Below, one piece after another: positions 18,087 to 28,088 of a stretch of DNA of 30,149 bases. Location: assembly GCA_004114245.1 (NCBI GenBank), contig QZWS01000072.1, positions 1-30,149 on the forward strand, given 5' to 3'. The translations under genes were made by a program, and so were the position numbers. Positions within the stretch are counted from its first letter, which is position 1; each line of letters begins with the position of its first letter. Under the pieces are notes generated by a model that made no database searches, had not been told where the DNA came from, and saw only the letters and a program-made list of their open reading frames with translations. The stretch comes from Zoopage sp. CT-All. Its lineage: Eukaryota > Zoopagomycota > Zoopagomycetes > Zoopagales > Zoopagaceae.

Positions 18087-19084
18087 TTAACCGTCGCCCT
18101 CGTCCATGTCAACATCTTCCGCCTCGTCATCCGACGAAGCCGTGCCACTACTTATCATGTCTCGTTCATATCGGCCAGTTGTCCTCGCATGACCACGCAC
18201 ACATCCCAAGCCGCATTCATGTATAGCGGTATCCGCCATGTTCTGTTCCATACTATCGCTTTCGTCACAGTCAAATGGTGTCGGAGTTCGCTCCATAATA
18301 TATGGTTTCATCACGCTCCCGCCGTGCCCAGTTGGAAGTGCACGCCGCAGATCCGATAGATCCATAAATTGCCTTCCGTTCTTTAAAAATCCAGATTGCT
18401 GTATAGACGACGACGATTGCGATTCGCGATTCACGCCATCACTAGTCAGTATTTATTAAACTAAAAGGCAAGAAGCCGAACCTCTCGTCAAACAAATTAA
18501 TGATGCGTAGGCTGCAAAAGACATTATTTAGGTGCACTTAAATAAATAGCAATACCGAGAATAATCGCGTTGACCAAGGGGCTCGGAGGAGAGCTGCGAT
18601 TCGAAGAAATGGGACGCACGCATGTGCTGCTCGCTGCAAAATGGGAGCAGTGGACGCTGATCCAAGATCTTGCACGCTGAAAGCTTAAACGCGCTTCTGA
18701 TAGCCTATAGCGATTTCGTAAAGATCATACAAGCAGGTCGCGACCTACCCGTGGCGGCTTGGCACAAATGGGATACCCACAAAAGTGGTTCGCGTCACGC
18801 TCAAGAAGTATGTCCTGATAATGAGACGGAAGAATGTGGGATGCCTGAAGGCAACGTAAGCGTTGGCATGAGCCCCAATGCTCGCTTACAGACGCTTTGA
18901 GGACCACGGCGGAAACGGGCTCAGAAAGTCGCTCAATCCATTCCAGCGCGTGCTCGTCCACGCTGTCGTATAGGTTGGTGCTTACAGCAGCGACGCTTCC
19001 CATCGAACTGCATTTGCTCGCCCGACGAGCGCCATTAAAGGCTGCAAGGACCTGGTTGGGTGTTCGATTAGGGATGTGCGACAT
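18087..19084 (-). CDS. RTR1: RPAP2/Rtr1 family RNA polymerase II CTD phosphatase
   Basis: Rtr1/RPAP2 proteins act on phospho-Ser5 of the Pol II CTD and assist Pol II nuclear import. Exons: 19084-18890, 18844-18749, 18704-18556, 18511-18482, 18441-18087; introns 45, 44, 44 and 40 nt; product 274 aa. The family zinc site is complete: CGYPIC gives Cys87 and Cys92, FCSEQH gives Cys120 and His124. HILPSHYQDILLERD precedes it, and HFFESQLSSEPLGQR follows. Exon 4 is a 30-nt micro-exon. The C-terminal exon is hydrophilic and ends in an acidic tail (DDEAEDVDMDEGDG). The start lies 72 bp downstream of the exportin-T stop. The first three exons are supported by family motifs; the last two joins rest on frame and splice consensus. 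Confidence 0.85.
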
Positions 19085-19156
19085 CGTGGGATTCTTAGGG
19101 CAAGATTTGAGACTGCCATCAAGACACACACAAATTGTCAAGAGGTAAATATTGTA

Positions 19157-22100
19157 TTATGCTGGTTTTGCTCGGATCACAAAGTTCTAGAAATAATTCA
19201 AGCAAAAAGTACACGCAGCCAAGACGTACCTGAAAGGCTTTTTTAAACTGGCGCGCGTCAGCGCCTGCAAGCGAAGCGCAAAGCTCTTCAGACAAATTTG
19301 GCGGCAGGCTGATGGAGGGCAGAAATGCGGTTCGAATAAATTCAACAAACTCAAGGCCACGCTTCTGATGGATGACTTTGAGCAGGCCGGCAATCTCGCC
19401 AAGCACCTAGCTACTATGAGCAACGCGGAGTTTGGACAGGGCGTACAATAAGACTTTGGGCATCGGAAACATTAAAGGTGGCTTGCATGGGAACCTGGAA
19501 GCACACGACCGCAATCTGTTCGTACATGAAGCGCTCGAATCCAGGCATGGTCGGCTCGCCAGGAGGATCATTTGGGCCGGAAAGGCTGGGTCCGCCCCAG
19601 GATACGACCATTTTGGCCAGCAGTGAAAAGCACAGCTTTTGGTTTTGCAGCGTCTAAAAACGGTTACGGTTAGGAAGCAGTGCTATACACGCGCACTTAC
19701 CTTGATGTCTGACGAGTCGCGGCAAAAATGCAGCACGCTCTGAAGAATCGAGTCCAAGTGGGGAAGATTGGCTGTGATCACGCATCAGTCAGCGATGCCG
19801 GGAACATGCTCATTCATACTCTTGCTGAGAAATACATCCTGAGCACCAGCAGTAAACACGACGACCAGGAAGCTCAGGTAGCTGCGCTTCAGTTCGGAAA
19901 TTTGGAATGCATCATCCGTGCCCGTTACTTCCTGTCCAAGAAAGCTGAAAACCCGTGAAATCAGCGGGATCAACGATAGGTCGAGAACGCTTGAAAGCTC
20001 CAGCTGCCCCACATCAGTCTAGTCAAGTGGACCTAATGCCTACCTTGAATTTGTGTGTCAGCTGCCCCATGAACGGCAGAAATTCTGTCGTCTCGGTAAC
20101 ACTGCTGTCTGCAAGGAGGCCTCGGACGAGATGGGGAATGTACGAGAGCAGATGGACGCCCATACTGTTGACGAAGCGAGAAAAGGCGTACCGACACTGT
20201 TCAATGTCAGGGATAATATCGCCAGTGCGAGCTTACCGCTTCTCGGACGGCTGCTAGTGCATTAAAAGCATCCAAGGTCGCGAGAACCGCTTCAACGCCC
20301 AGCTTGAGCGAGGGAATCCACGCACTGACTTGTCCTGGTGCTCTTCCAGGATCCGGAAATCCTAAGGATGAAAGTTGGAAATGCAATGCTACAATGCTGG
20401 TACCTTTGCTGTATGCACCAATAACCATGATGAGCTGTTTGATGCGAGCGACAAACGCCAAATCGTCAACAGGATGACTTGGCTGCTGCAGTACTTCACT
20501 TATTGCCGCCAAAATCGGCGAAAGCACCGCATTTGCCATTGCAGCTTGTGATGCTGCACTCACACCATCGTCTGAAGAAAGGAGGCCGGCGGTTTCATAT
20601 AGATAGAGCTGCCCCTCCAGAGCCGAAACATACCCAGTGTCTCCCAGATCCGACTCTTCTGGAATGACCATCGTCGAGCCGACATCCAAAAGTGGCTACA
20701 CGAGTGAATGGGAGCAATGCTTGGATGCGTATGGAAATACCTGAATAGCTCTCAGCACATCCATCGCGAACCGACTGAAGTTTCCGCGCAGTGACTTGAT
20801 GAACTTGTAAAGAAGATACCAAGAGCGATGGCGCAATGGTAGCGACGAATTATAAGCGCCGCGAGCGTCCAAGAAAGACTGCAGCGCCATCGGAATTCGC
20901 TCCCTGTTCGACTCAAAGAATTGCCAGTACCGCGAAACACATTCTAAATATCCCAATGACGCGCTTGGATGGGGAAATGAACCAATATCTAGCATATTCA
21001 ATAGCGTATTTAACTTGCAAGGACTTTACCAGAATCAATCATGGCAGCGAGAAGTAATTCAAATGGTGCTGATTGCATTGCACCCTGTGCATCCTTCAAG
21101 GCGAATTGAATTCCGCCGCGCACCGTCTCGCCGAGGATATACGTGATGTGAAGCGCAAGTTCAACATCCGCCCAGCGAGAAGCGCTTAGTTCGCGTGCCT
21201 GGAAGGACTTGAATGTGGACTTGATGAAAGGAAAAACGAATTGGGCAAATAGATCGGCGTCAATCGCATAGACAGCGTCAAACAATGTCTTCAAATCCTG
21301 AAATTGATGAGCTTCTGACGCAAACAGCACAAACGAACCCTTCGCGAGTCCGCAAAGTCCGCATCATTGTCAGCAGCGCCAGGAGGCTTCCAGTCGTCGT
21401 CGGAATACTTCATCTTGACCAAAACGCTGCGCAGCAGAGCTGTCAGAAACTCTCTTTCGGCGTTTTCCAGAGGAGGATCTCCCGTCTTGCGCATTTTCTT
21501 AAACTTATCAAACTGAGGTAAGAATCAGGGGCGGGAAGAGATAGATGGCACGCACAAGCGACAAAACATCTCCCAAGAATGGGTAGATTGCGTGGCTAGT
21601 ATCGTGATCCTTATTTGACAGGAGATCGAGGACGAATGGCCAAAGCAGACGAATTTGCGCGTAGGCTCGACCACGGACGTCGTTGGATCCTCCAGAGTTA
21701 TCAAAGCAGCCTTTGAGCTCGATGCCGAGGATGTTGACAAGCTTTGCAACCGCCTCAGTGAACTCGGCCTCATTCTGAACTAAATCAGGGGGGAGCAAGC
21801 AATGATCATCGCGCACCATTGAAAGATGCTGTAGCATAAGATGGAGGCGGAGCAGCTCGATCAAACGGAGCTTTTCTGCCGCTGGCATGCCTTTGGCAAC
21901 AATTTCGCACAAGCAGCTGCACGCTTCGATACGAAGCGGCTCGACGGCAAGATAATCATACAGTCGCTTCATGAACGCGTCATTTACTATGAGGCTTATG
22001 TCGATCCATGCTACTCAGCGAATTAGCCGTGCAGACGAGCAGGTGGCTATCTACGAATATATGCGGCAATCACCCGGAGGCACATCGAGACGATTTGATA

Positions 22101-22956
22101 GTCATGGTCAGGAAACGCCTCCAAAATTGCATACCAATGCTCTGTCAGCTTGCGTATGTCGAGCTCGCGCATCTTGTCTTTCTATACGAACAGTTAGCAG
22201 GACAATGCATCGCCATCCAATGCTCACAATCGCAGTGCTCCGCGCAGCTATGTTCTTTTCTCGAGGGATGAGTGCATTGACGCAGTCCTCGTCAAAGCCG
22301 ATCCAAACTCGCAAAAGAAAATCAACCGCTCGCTTATTGAACTTGAGCCCGTTTGACGCGATGGGCAATGCAGCCATGCTTAGCATGTCGTCAAAAAACG
22401 ATGGCCACGACGACAGATACTGCGTAAACAGCAGCGAGACAACCACATGGGCCAGTTTGTTTCGAATAACTTTAACGACTGTTAGCAAAATACGCTTATC
22501 TGTATCTTACAGATGGGATCGGCATCCGCTGGCTCGTCGGGCTTGGAGACAAATTCAGCGCTGATGTAGGCGAGCACGGCCGAGCGAATGCCCAGTGCGT
22601 CTTCTGCGGACAGAGACCTATAAAGGGTTGGAATGCTCAAACTCATGACCATCCTAACGGGTTGAATATGGCGTCATCAACGACCTGGAGCGCGAATAGC
22701 CGAGCTTCGGCAGATCTGAGGATGATGAGACAGACATCGAGATTGGCGCCAGAACACACCTCTTCGGGGCTACGGTGAATAGGGAGAGACACACGCTCCA
22801 TCCGTCTGGAGCCGTTCGGAGTTGCTCGCAGTAAGCGAGTGCCTAGGCGAGTGCTTGGACCAGCACGATGTGCAGATGGTGACGCACCTCGGATTTGACA
22901 GCCGGGTCTGCAGCGGGATTCAGTGCACAGGCAATCGCCTGTTCGAGCACGTCCAT
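19157..22956 (-). CDS. LOS1: Exportin-T (Los1/XPOT), nuclear tRNA export receptor
   Basis: Importin-beta-family karyopherin that exports mature tRNA with Ran-GTP. Exons: 22956-22888, 22842-22760, 22715-22659, 22617-22511, 22469-22228, 22181-22055, 22010-21556, 21512-21339, 21297-21030, 20988-20741, 20695-20404, 20361-20237, 20196-20044, 20003-19820, 19771-19701, 19653-19447, 19406-19230, 19186-19157. All 17 joins keep frame; introns are 40-48 nt; product 1022 aa (human 962). Landmarks along remembered XPOT: FIRNKLAHVVVSLLF, WPSFFDDML, WIDISLIVND, RSWYLLYKFIKSLRG, LYLYETAGLL, LKRSYLSFL, FNVSDAQSLI, LLKVIHQKRG and the terminal RAKPA. Start chosen at MDVLEQAIACALNP, the usual N-terminus. Downstream Rtr1 follows after 72 bp; the F-box gene stop is 138 bp upstream. 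Confidence 0.92.
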
Positions 22957-23094
22957 TCGTCAGCTATGCGTCCTTGCGATTGATGGAAAAAGTCGTGGTG
23001 GGGCTGGCGGCGATACGATGATGCTCGCGTTGGTCGCTCGCGTTGTATTCGAAAAATCAGTGCGGGTCAAGGATATCGCAATCATACATATTAC

Positions 23095-24552
23095 TTATAT
23101 CATTCTCACCGCCTTGATGCGCTTGCGGTCCGTAACATAGACAAAGTTGTTCCAGCCTGTGCACGCCTCCCACCGCAGCTTCATGTCCAACGAGGCCAGT
23201 ACTCGGTCGTCGCCTTTGCTGCCCCACAAGTCCAAGACCACCGTCTTGCCCAAGTCGTCCGCGCAAAGCAGAAGGCCGCAATTGAGTGATAGAACGTGGA
23301 GGTCGGAAGATGGAATTTCTATGGAATGGTCGAACGGCACAGGATCCCAGAAGCCCTCGCGCGTAAGACCAGTGTCACTAATTTGCGTCAGCGACCAAGT
23401 ATAGACAGTGTTTTCCGAAACGGCGGCAACAAACATCGCCGACTTTGCCTCATTCATCGTGCGCTTCGACAGATCCATAGTAAAAGACTCCCAACAAATA
23501 TCGACAAGTCGGATGGAATACGAGAAGGGTGCTGATGCGACCGAGAGCACTGCGATGGGGATCTCGCGATCCGCATCCCAGATCCTGATAATCCCGGTGC
23601 TGTACCCGACGAAGACGACCGCCGGATTGGACGTGTGCACATTGAGGGCATCCACGGTAGCTGCAGGGTCGAGGTCCAACGGAAAGATAACGCTATTCAC
23701 GGACAGCTCCGTCAACGACTCCTCTGCCACGAGGACGGTGGCTGGCCGAAGCGGTACTTTTCGAATGCAAAGCTGCGTCGCTTCATCCACACCGTACACC
23801 CACACCTGGTCCTTCTCCGGTCGAGCGATGGCAGTCGCCAGCCACACAGGCTTCATATCCAGCACTACTGGCGGCGTCTGATCATATGTTGCGTAGACAA
23901 TGCCCACCCAAGCAGGCTCGTCGTCGGGCCCGACCAGGTCCTCCGATATTGCGAGCTGTGCTCCATACGCCACACGCTCCATGTGACACAGCGCCACGGG
24001 AAGGTCTAGGTATGCCTTGGGTCGCCAGAATCGCCGGAACTTTATCCGAAACGAGGGCAGGCTAAGCACGAGGAATCCGACCGACATCTCCTGCTCGTCC
24101 CATATTCCTATTGTACCCACCCAATTGTCGGATTCAGCATTGTCCGACGCTCGTGCTACCTCGATGGTGGTGCCAAATATAAAACGATGGCATCCGGGCA
24201 AGGACTTGGACAGGTGGAAGACGTATTCGGCCTCGGCGTTGGTGGCATTGGCGGTTTCCTCCATGGTCATGTTCATTTTCGCGTTGATTCGTCTCCACCG
24301 CTGTCGACATGAAACGTCAATGCGCATGCGATCCTGCCATCGGCGGTCGGGCAGATCGTGATAGTTCCAGCCTAGGCTGCGGAACAGCGAGGGAAATCGG
24401 CGGGCATACATGGCGCACCAGAGACGCTCGTCTCGACAGAGGCGTGCCGCAGCGGCAGAAGTACATGCGAGGTTTATGAGGCTGGTGGGATGGCCGGCGA
24501 GGAGCAGGGCGATGTGCAGCCAGATGTTGGCGTCATCGGTGTAGGGCAGCAT
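23095..24552 (-). CDS. F-box-like protein with WD40-type repeats
   Basis: An intron-less 485-aa protein. The N-terminal 55 residues have an F-box pattern (IWLHIALLLAGHPTSLINLA, then CRDERLWCAMYARRFP), which in SCF ubiquitin ligases binds Skp1. The remainder is beta-rich and propeller-like, with at least one clear WD-type repeat (VVFVGYSTGIIRIWDAD, near 335) and weaker ones (TVYTWSL, KTVVLDLWG). It would act as a substrate adaptor for ubiquitination; the target is unknown. ATG 24552 begins four residues before the conserved region. It lies 81 bp downstream of the hydroxylase gene and on the same strand. An alternative reading is a propeller protein with no ligase role, since the F-box is divergent. 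Confidence 0.75.
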   Translation of the reverse strand: MLPYTDDANIWLHIALLLAGHPTSLINLACTSAAAARLCRDERLWCAMYARRFPSLFRSLGWNYHDLPDRRWQDRMRIDVSCRQRWRRINAKMNMTMEETANATNAEAEYVFHLSKSLPGCHRFIFGTTIEVARASDNAESDNWVGTIGIWDEQEMSVGFLVLSLPSFRIKFRRFWRPKAYLDLPVALCHMERVAYGAQLAISEDLVGPDDEPAWVGIVYATYDQTPPVVLDMKPVWLATAIARPEKDQVWVYGVDEATQLCIRKVPLRPATVLVAEESLTELSVNSVIFPLDLDPAATVDALNVHTSNPAVVFVGYSTGIIRIWDADREIPIAVLSVASAPFSYSIRLVDICWESFTMDLSKRTMNEAKSAMFVAAVSENTVYTWSLTQISDTGLTREGFWDPVPFDHSIEIPSSDLHVLSLNCGLLLCADDLGKTVVLDLWGSKGDDRVLASLDMKLRWEACTGWNNFVYVTDRKRIKAVRMI

Positions 24553-24633
24553 GTCGTTTTTGTTTTCAAGGGGCAGCAGTCACGTCGGCTATGCTAAATA
24601 TGACTCGCTTATGAGGCCACGGCCAAGACACGC

Positions 24634-25706
24634 CTACTCCATCTTCACGTCCTCCTCTTCCTTGCCCTGCTCCGCGACGTGCACACCAGCCTCCCATTTT
24701 ATCTTCCATGCCGTGAAATTACCCCGAGTCCCATGCAGCCAATCGAGCAGCCCGAGCACGCCGTAGTTTGCGCGGAATACCTGGTGGTGGTAGTCGTGGG
24801 CAAGGGGCGAGGGAAAGCCGGGGAGCGCAAAGCCGCAGTGCGATGTGATGGCCGTCAGCTGGCCAAAGTTCATCCAGAGCCACATGACGATGACGTGTGA
24901 CTGGAGCAAGACGGGTCCGAGCGCAAGCGGTATGACGTTGGATAGCATATGCTCGAGCGGATGCGCGTAGGTGGCTGATAACGCGTTAGAGCGGGCAATG
25001 GAGGGCGTGACTCACCGGCAAGGGCAATGGGCGCGGTAAACTCATGATGCTTCTTGTGGATCCTCCGATAGAACATCTTGGCGTGCAGCATCCGATGGAA
25101 GTAGTAGAAGCCGAGCTCTTCGATGACCACAAATGGGATCAGCATTTTGACAGCTTCGGCGACGGTTGGCACCACCTCGGCGGCGATATCCCTCGTCCCG
25201 GTCACATGCATGGCCAACAGGTAGCCCAGGGGCAGATTCACCACCACCTGGTTCACCACTGCTTGGAACGCGGCCTTTCTATACCACGACGCCTCGGGAT
25301 GTTTTGCGGGCTGAACCTTGTATCGCCAGCACCACTTTGGCCACTGCCAGAGATCCAGCAGCGAGAAGGCCAGCGCGTACACCCAGTACGACGTTGTCGT
25401 CAGCAGCAGCGTGCCGCCAAACATTATTTGGAAGGGGGAGAAGCGCGCGGTGATGGCCTCCCATGCGGGTTGGGCAAACAGGTGGTAGGGCACAAAAATG
25501 AGCGTGAACATGGCCAGGGTCTGCGGCAGATCCGCGGCGAGGTAGCCCAGGGCCGAGTCGCGCAGCCAAGATTTTTGCGGAGGCGGCTTGGACGCCGAGA
25601 CGGTGTCTGCGGCGAGGTGGCTGTTCGGCGGGGACATGGCGGCGGGAGGTAGTTCGGAGCCTCGTGTCGCAATAGAGAATTTGCGCAACACCGTTCCGAT
25701 AGCCAT
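24634..25706 (-). CDS. Fatty acid hydroxylase/sterol desaturase family membrane enzyme
   Basis: Di-iron, ER-membrane oxygenase of the ERG25/FAXDC2 type, which hydroxylates sterol methyl groups or related lipids. Exons 25706-25016 and 24974-24634 join across a 41-nt intron (GTGAGT...TATCAG); product 343 aa. The three histidine boxes are HRMLH (204-208), HKKHH (217-221) and HDYHH (290-294), with YAHPLEHMLSN between. Hydrophobic segments lie near 62-80, 95-120, 150-168 and 245-270. The charged tail ends KEEEDVKME, not a classic dilysine ER signal. ATG 25706 gives a basic N-terminus; the in-frame ATG at residue 24 is an alternative start. The exact substrate cannot be decided from the sequence; a FAXDC2-like role fits better than canonical ERG25 (inference). 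Confidence 0.87.
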
Positions 25707-26280
25707 TCCGATAGCTCTCCGATAGCTGGCCCGCCCGCCTCAAGCATAGACGTGATGGCCAGGGATATGTTGTGTTGATTGCTAAAAAATTTATTGAGTC
25801 AGCTATCAATTGCCAGAGTTACAACACTAAATACCTCGTCATTACTGCTCAGTGGGCAATGCCAATTATAGGTGTTCTTGTTGTGAATTCCCCCAACTAC
25901 AGCTCCAAGCTCACCTGTGTCGGTCTGAACTTGGCTCAAAGTGCTACGACCTGGGTGGACTCTGCATGCTCCTTCCTCCTCTGCTCCTAATGCCATGTCT
26001 GGTGAGCTTGTTTTGCCCAATGTGGGGTCTTCTGGACCTTTGCAATGCAATTTGCTGTTGACGAGGTTGCTATGAGCCTGGGCCTGGACAACATGCATCG
26101 CAACGGCTGATGAGCGGTGAGAGCCAGATTGAGTCCATTGCGCAGAGATGACGTGGCTGGTGAGTTTTTTGGCTCGCACAATTTTCTCACCTTTTGCCCT
26201 CCCCCCGCCCAACAATCGATCTGCCGCCTTGGAGGACAAGCGGCGGCCAAGTATAGCATGCTCTTTAAACTCGCAGGTGT

Positions 26281-26345
26281 GAGGGGATGAGTGTGGGGAT
26301 GGGATGGGATGGGTATGGAGATGAGGATGGGATGGATGGGGGGTT
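26281..26345 (+). repeat. G-rich GGGAT tract with G-quadruplex potential
   Basis: Purine-rich low-complexity DNA built on GGGAT/GGGATG units. GGGGATGGGATGGGATGGG at 26295-26313 has four G-runs separated by 2-nt loops, a strong G-quadruplex consensus on the plus strand. Confidence 0.75.
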
Positions 26346-26610
26346 GGCGCGTGAAATTCGCAGCCACCCCTGTCCTTACGAGTCCTTTCCGATATTGCGG
26401 GTGCAGGGGATAGGCGCGTGGAATGCGCAGCCACCCTTGTTCTTGCACCAATGTCGGCACCATCTGAGTACAGGTAATGCATTTGATAAAACTCTCGATG
26501 CTCGGGACAGGCGCGTGAAATGCGCTGCCGCCCTTGCAAGGTTGTTTCCGCGTCCTTCAGGTGCAGGGGATCGGCGCGAGGAATTCGCTGCCACCCTTGT
26601 CCTTGCAGAC
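26346..26610 (+). repeat. Four GGCGCG-headed repeats arranged as a ~160-bp duplication
   Basis: A roughly 35-bp unit (GGCGCGTGAAATTCGCAGCC followed by ACCCTTGTCCTTGCA) occurs at 26346, 26413, 26510 and 26573. Units 1 and 3 are 164 bp apart and units 2 and 4 are 160 bp apart. Units 2 and 4 share the leader GTGCAGGGGAT. This indicates an older two-unit block that was tandemly duplicated. Reading frames across it are products of the repeat. Confidence 0.8.
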
Positions 26611-26929
26611 GATAATTACCGTGCCCCGCGCCTGGAATCGATTCTGCCTTGTTAATCGTTGCTTTGAGCTCTAGGATCCGCTCTCTCCATAAGGCAACTT
26701 CTAGATGATGTTAAACTTTGCGAGTACAATGAATCTTCTGCGTGATTTGCACAAGACTGTGGACAGCGACTGTTTATTGGTATCATGCGTTTGAACTGGC
26801 CAGCGTTGGACACCAAGCCATGATATTTGCAGGTGAAACACTATATGAGTGATTCCTACGTAAGCACTACTTACTAAATGCATGCATGCTGATGCTTGTC
26901 TGGGATATTTATACACTCAAGGAATACTA

Positions 26930-27436
26930 ATGGATGCTGCTACATGTGCCTTTGTCATTGGATGCTCAGACGATAAGTGGCGCACCTACTCGCGGATGTG
27001 TGATGGATGCTTGTGTGCTCATGTAAGTGCCGATTCATACTGAAATGCCAACTGACCATCTCACTGGAACAAGGCTGATTATGGGCCTACCTATTTACTA
27101 CGATATGCGGTGTGGTGACATGCAAATTGAATGAACTAGCAGGAATTATACCAACCCTGGGATGAGAACGAACATACCATTGAAGTAGTGGATATCGCGT
27201 GGCCGTTATGGCCTCACGGAGGAGCGAGATGGTCGAACTCATCTCAGCACCGCCGTACAGATCAGCTGCGACTCGAGCGTTGGCAGAGCAAAGTGCGTCG
27301 TTGGGCATACCTCATCAGTGGAGCTTGTTGCTTGCAACTCGCCGTGCAAGTCGAGCTATTGAATGCCTTGATGCCGCTTAACGACTCATACTCTGCGATG
27401 TAAGCATCACCGCTGAGCAAGGACAAGACAATACCT
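26930..27436 (+). pseudogene. Decayed unknown gene, tandem copy 1
   Basis: The first unit of a tandem duplication (offset 456 bp over the 27071-27436 core). A possible first exon, 26930-27022, encodes 31 aa with clustered cysteines (CAFVIGC, MCDGCLCAH) and ends at a good GTAAGT donor. The next possible exon (27074-27109) is followed by a segment reading ELYQPWDENEHTIEVVD. Compared with copy 2, one base is missing near 27206 (CCGTTATGG versus CCGTCTATGG). This shifts the frame before the stretch SRRSEMVELISAPPYRSAAT. A GTAAGC donor-like site ends the block at 27401. The family is not recognised; the coding interpretation is tentative. Confidence 0.45.
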
Positions 27437-27896
27437 TATATGCCGGCTGTGCGATGAATGTGTGCGCGTTCATGACAAGCACAAGCTCATGCTGAAATGG
27501 TAAAAAATTAAGCATCGCAATGGCAAAAGGCTGGTTGTAGCCCTACCTATTTTACTACGATATACGGTGTGGTGACATGCAGATTGAATGAACTAGCAGG
27601 AATTATACCAATCCTGGGATGAGAACGAACATACCATTGAAGTAGTGGATATCGTGTGGCCGTCTATGGCCTCACGGAGGAGCGAGATGATCGAACTCTT
27701 CTCAGCGCCGCCGTACAGATCAGCTGCGACTCGAGCATTGGCAGAGCAAGGTGTACAATCGAGCGTACTTCATCAGTAGAGCTTGTTGATTGCAACTCGC
27801 CGCACAGGGCGAGCTATTGAACGCCTTGATGCCGCTTAACGGTTCGAACTCTGCAACGTAAGCACGACCGCTGTGCAAGCACACGAGAAAATACCT
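27437..27896 (+). pseudogene. Decayed unknown gene, tandem copy 2
   Basis: The second unit, about 90 percent identical to copy 1 over its first 200 bases and less after. It carries the frame SRRSEMIELFSAPPYRSAAT but then reads TAG where copy 1 has TGG (after LHQ), and it has an extra T in the upstream CTATTTTACT run. The cysteine motif upstream reads CRLCDECVRVH. The different lesions in the two copies suggest one ancestral gene that decayed after duplication. Confidence 0.45.
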
Positions 27897-28088
27897 CATT
27901 GACCGACTGCCAGCATTGGCATGCAGAGGTCAGTGCGATGGTACCTTCACCCGCACTTTGGGTTCCCTAGCGATTGCTGAATCACCCGTGATGCTACTCG
28001 GTAGCACTAGCTATCAAATATGAGCTTGGGGCCATTGCTTCTCAAACACACCCACCGGGCAGCCGAAGTCGTGTTCTGCTTTTGCTAC
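27897..28088. other. Short intergenic stretch
   Basis: Fades out of the tandem duplication at its left edge. No gene, RNA or repeat was recognised in the remainder. Confidence 0.4.

Larger units (their letters stand above)
25707..26929. other. Gene-poor region upstream of the hydroxylase
   Basis: About 1.2 kb with no supported gene. The 5' part (25790-26200) could encode an unrecognised fragment on the minus strand but lacks an ATG start. The middle holds the G-rich tract and the duplicated GGCGCG units. The rest is featureless. Confidence 0.5.

Noticed and set aside
18087-18434. Stand-alone 115-aa acidic protein
   Set aside because: Better explained as the last exon of RPAP2/Rtr1 because a 40-nt intron with a TACTGAC branch site joins it in frame.
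20004-20043. Alternative 25-nt intron in exportin-T ending at ACTAG (20019)
   Set aside because: Too short. The acceptor at GGGGCAG gives a 40-nt intron and a better match to the family sequence after KFK.
25799-26539. 246-codon open frame on - running through the GGCGCG repeats
   Set aside because: No ATG at its start, histidine/proline runs come from the C-rich tract, and no domain is recognised; possibly a transposon remnant at most.
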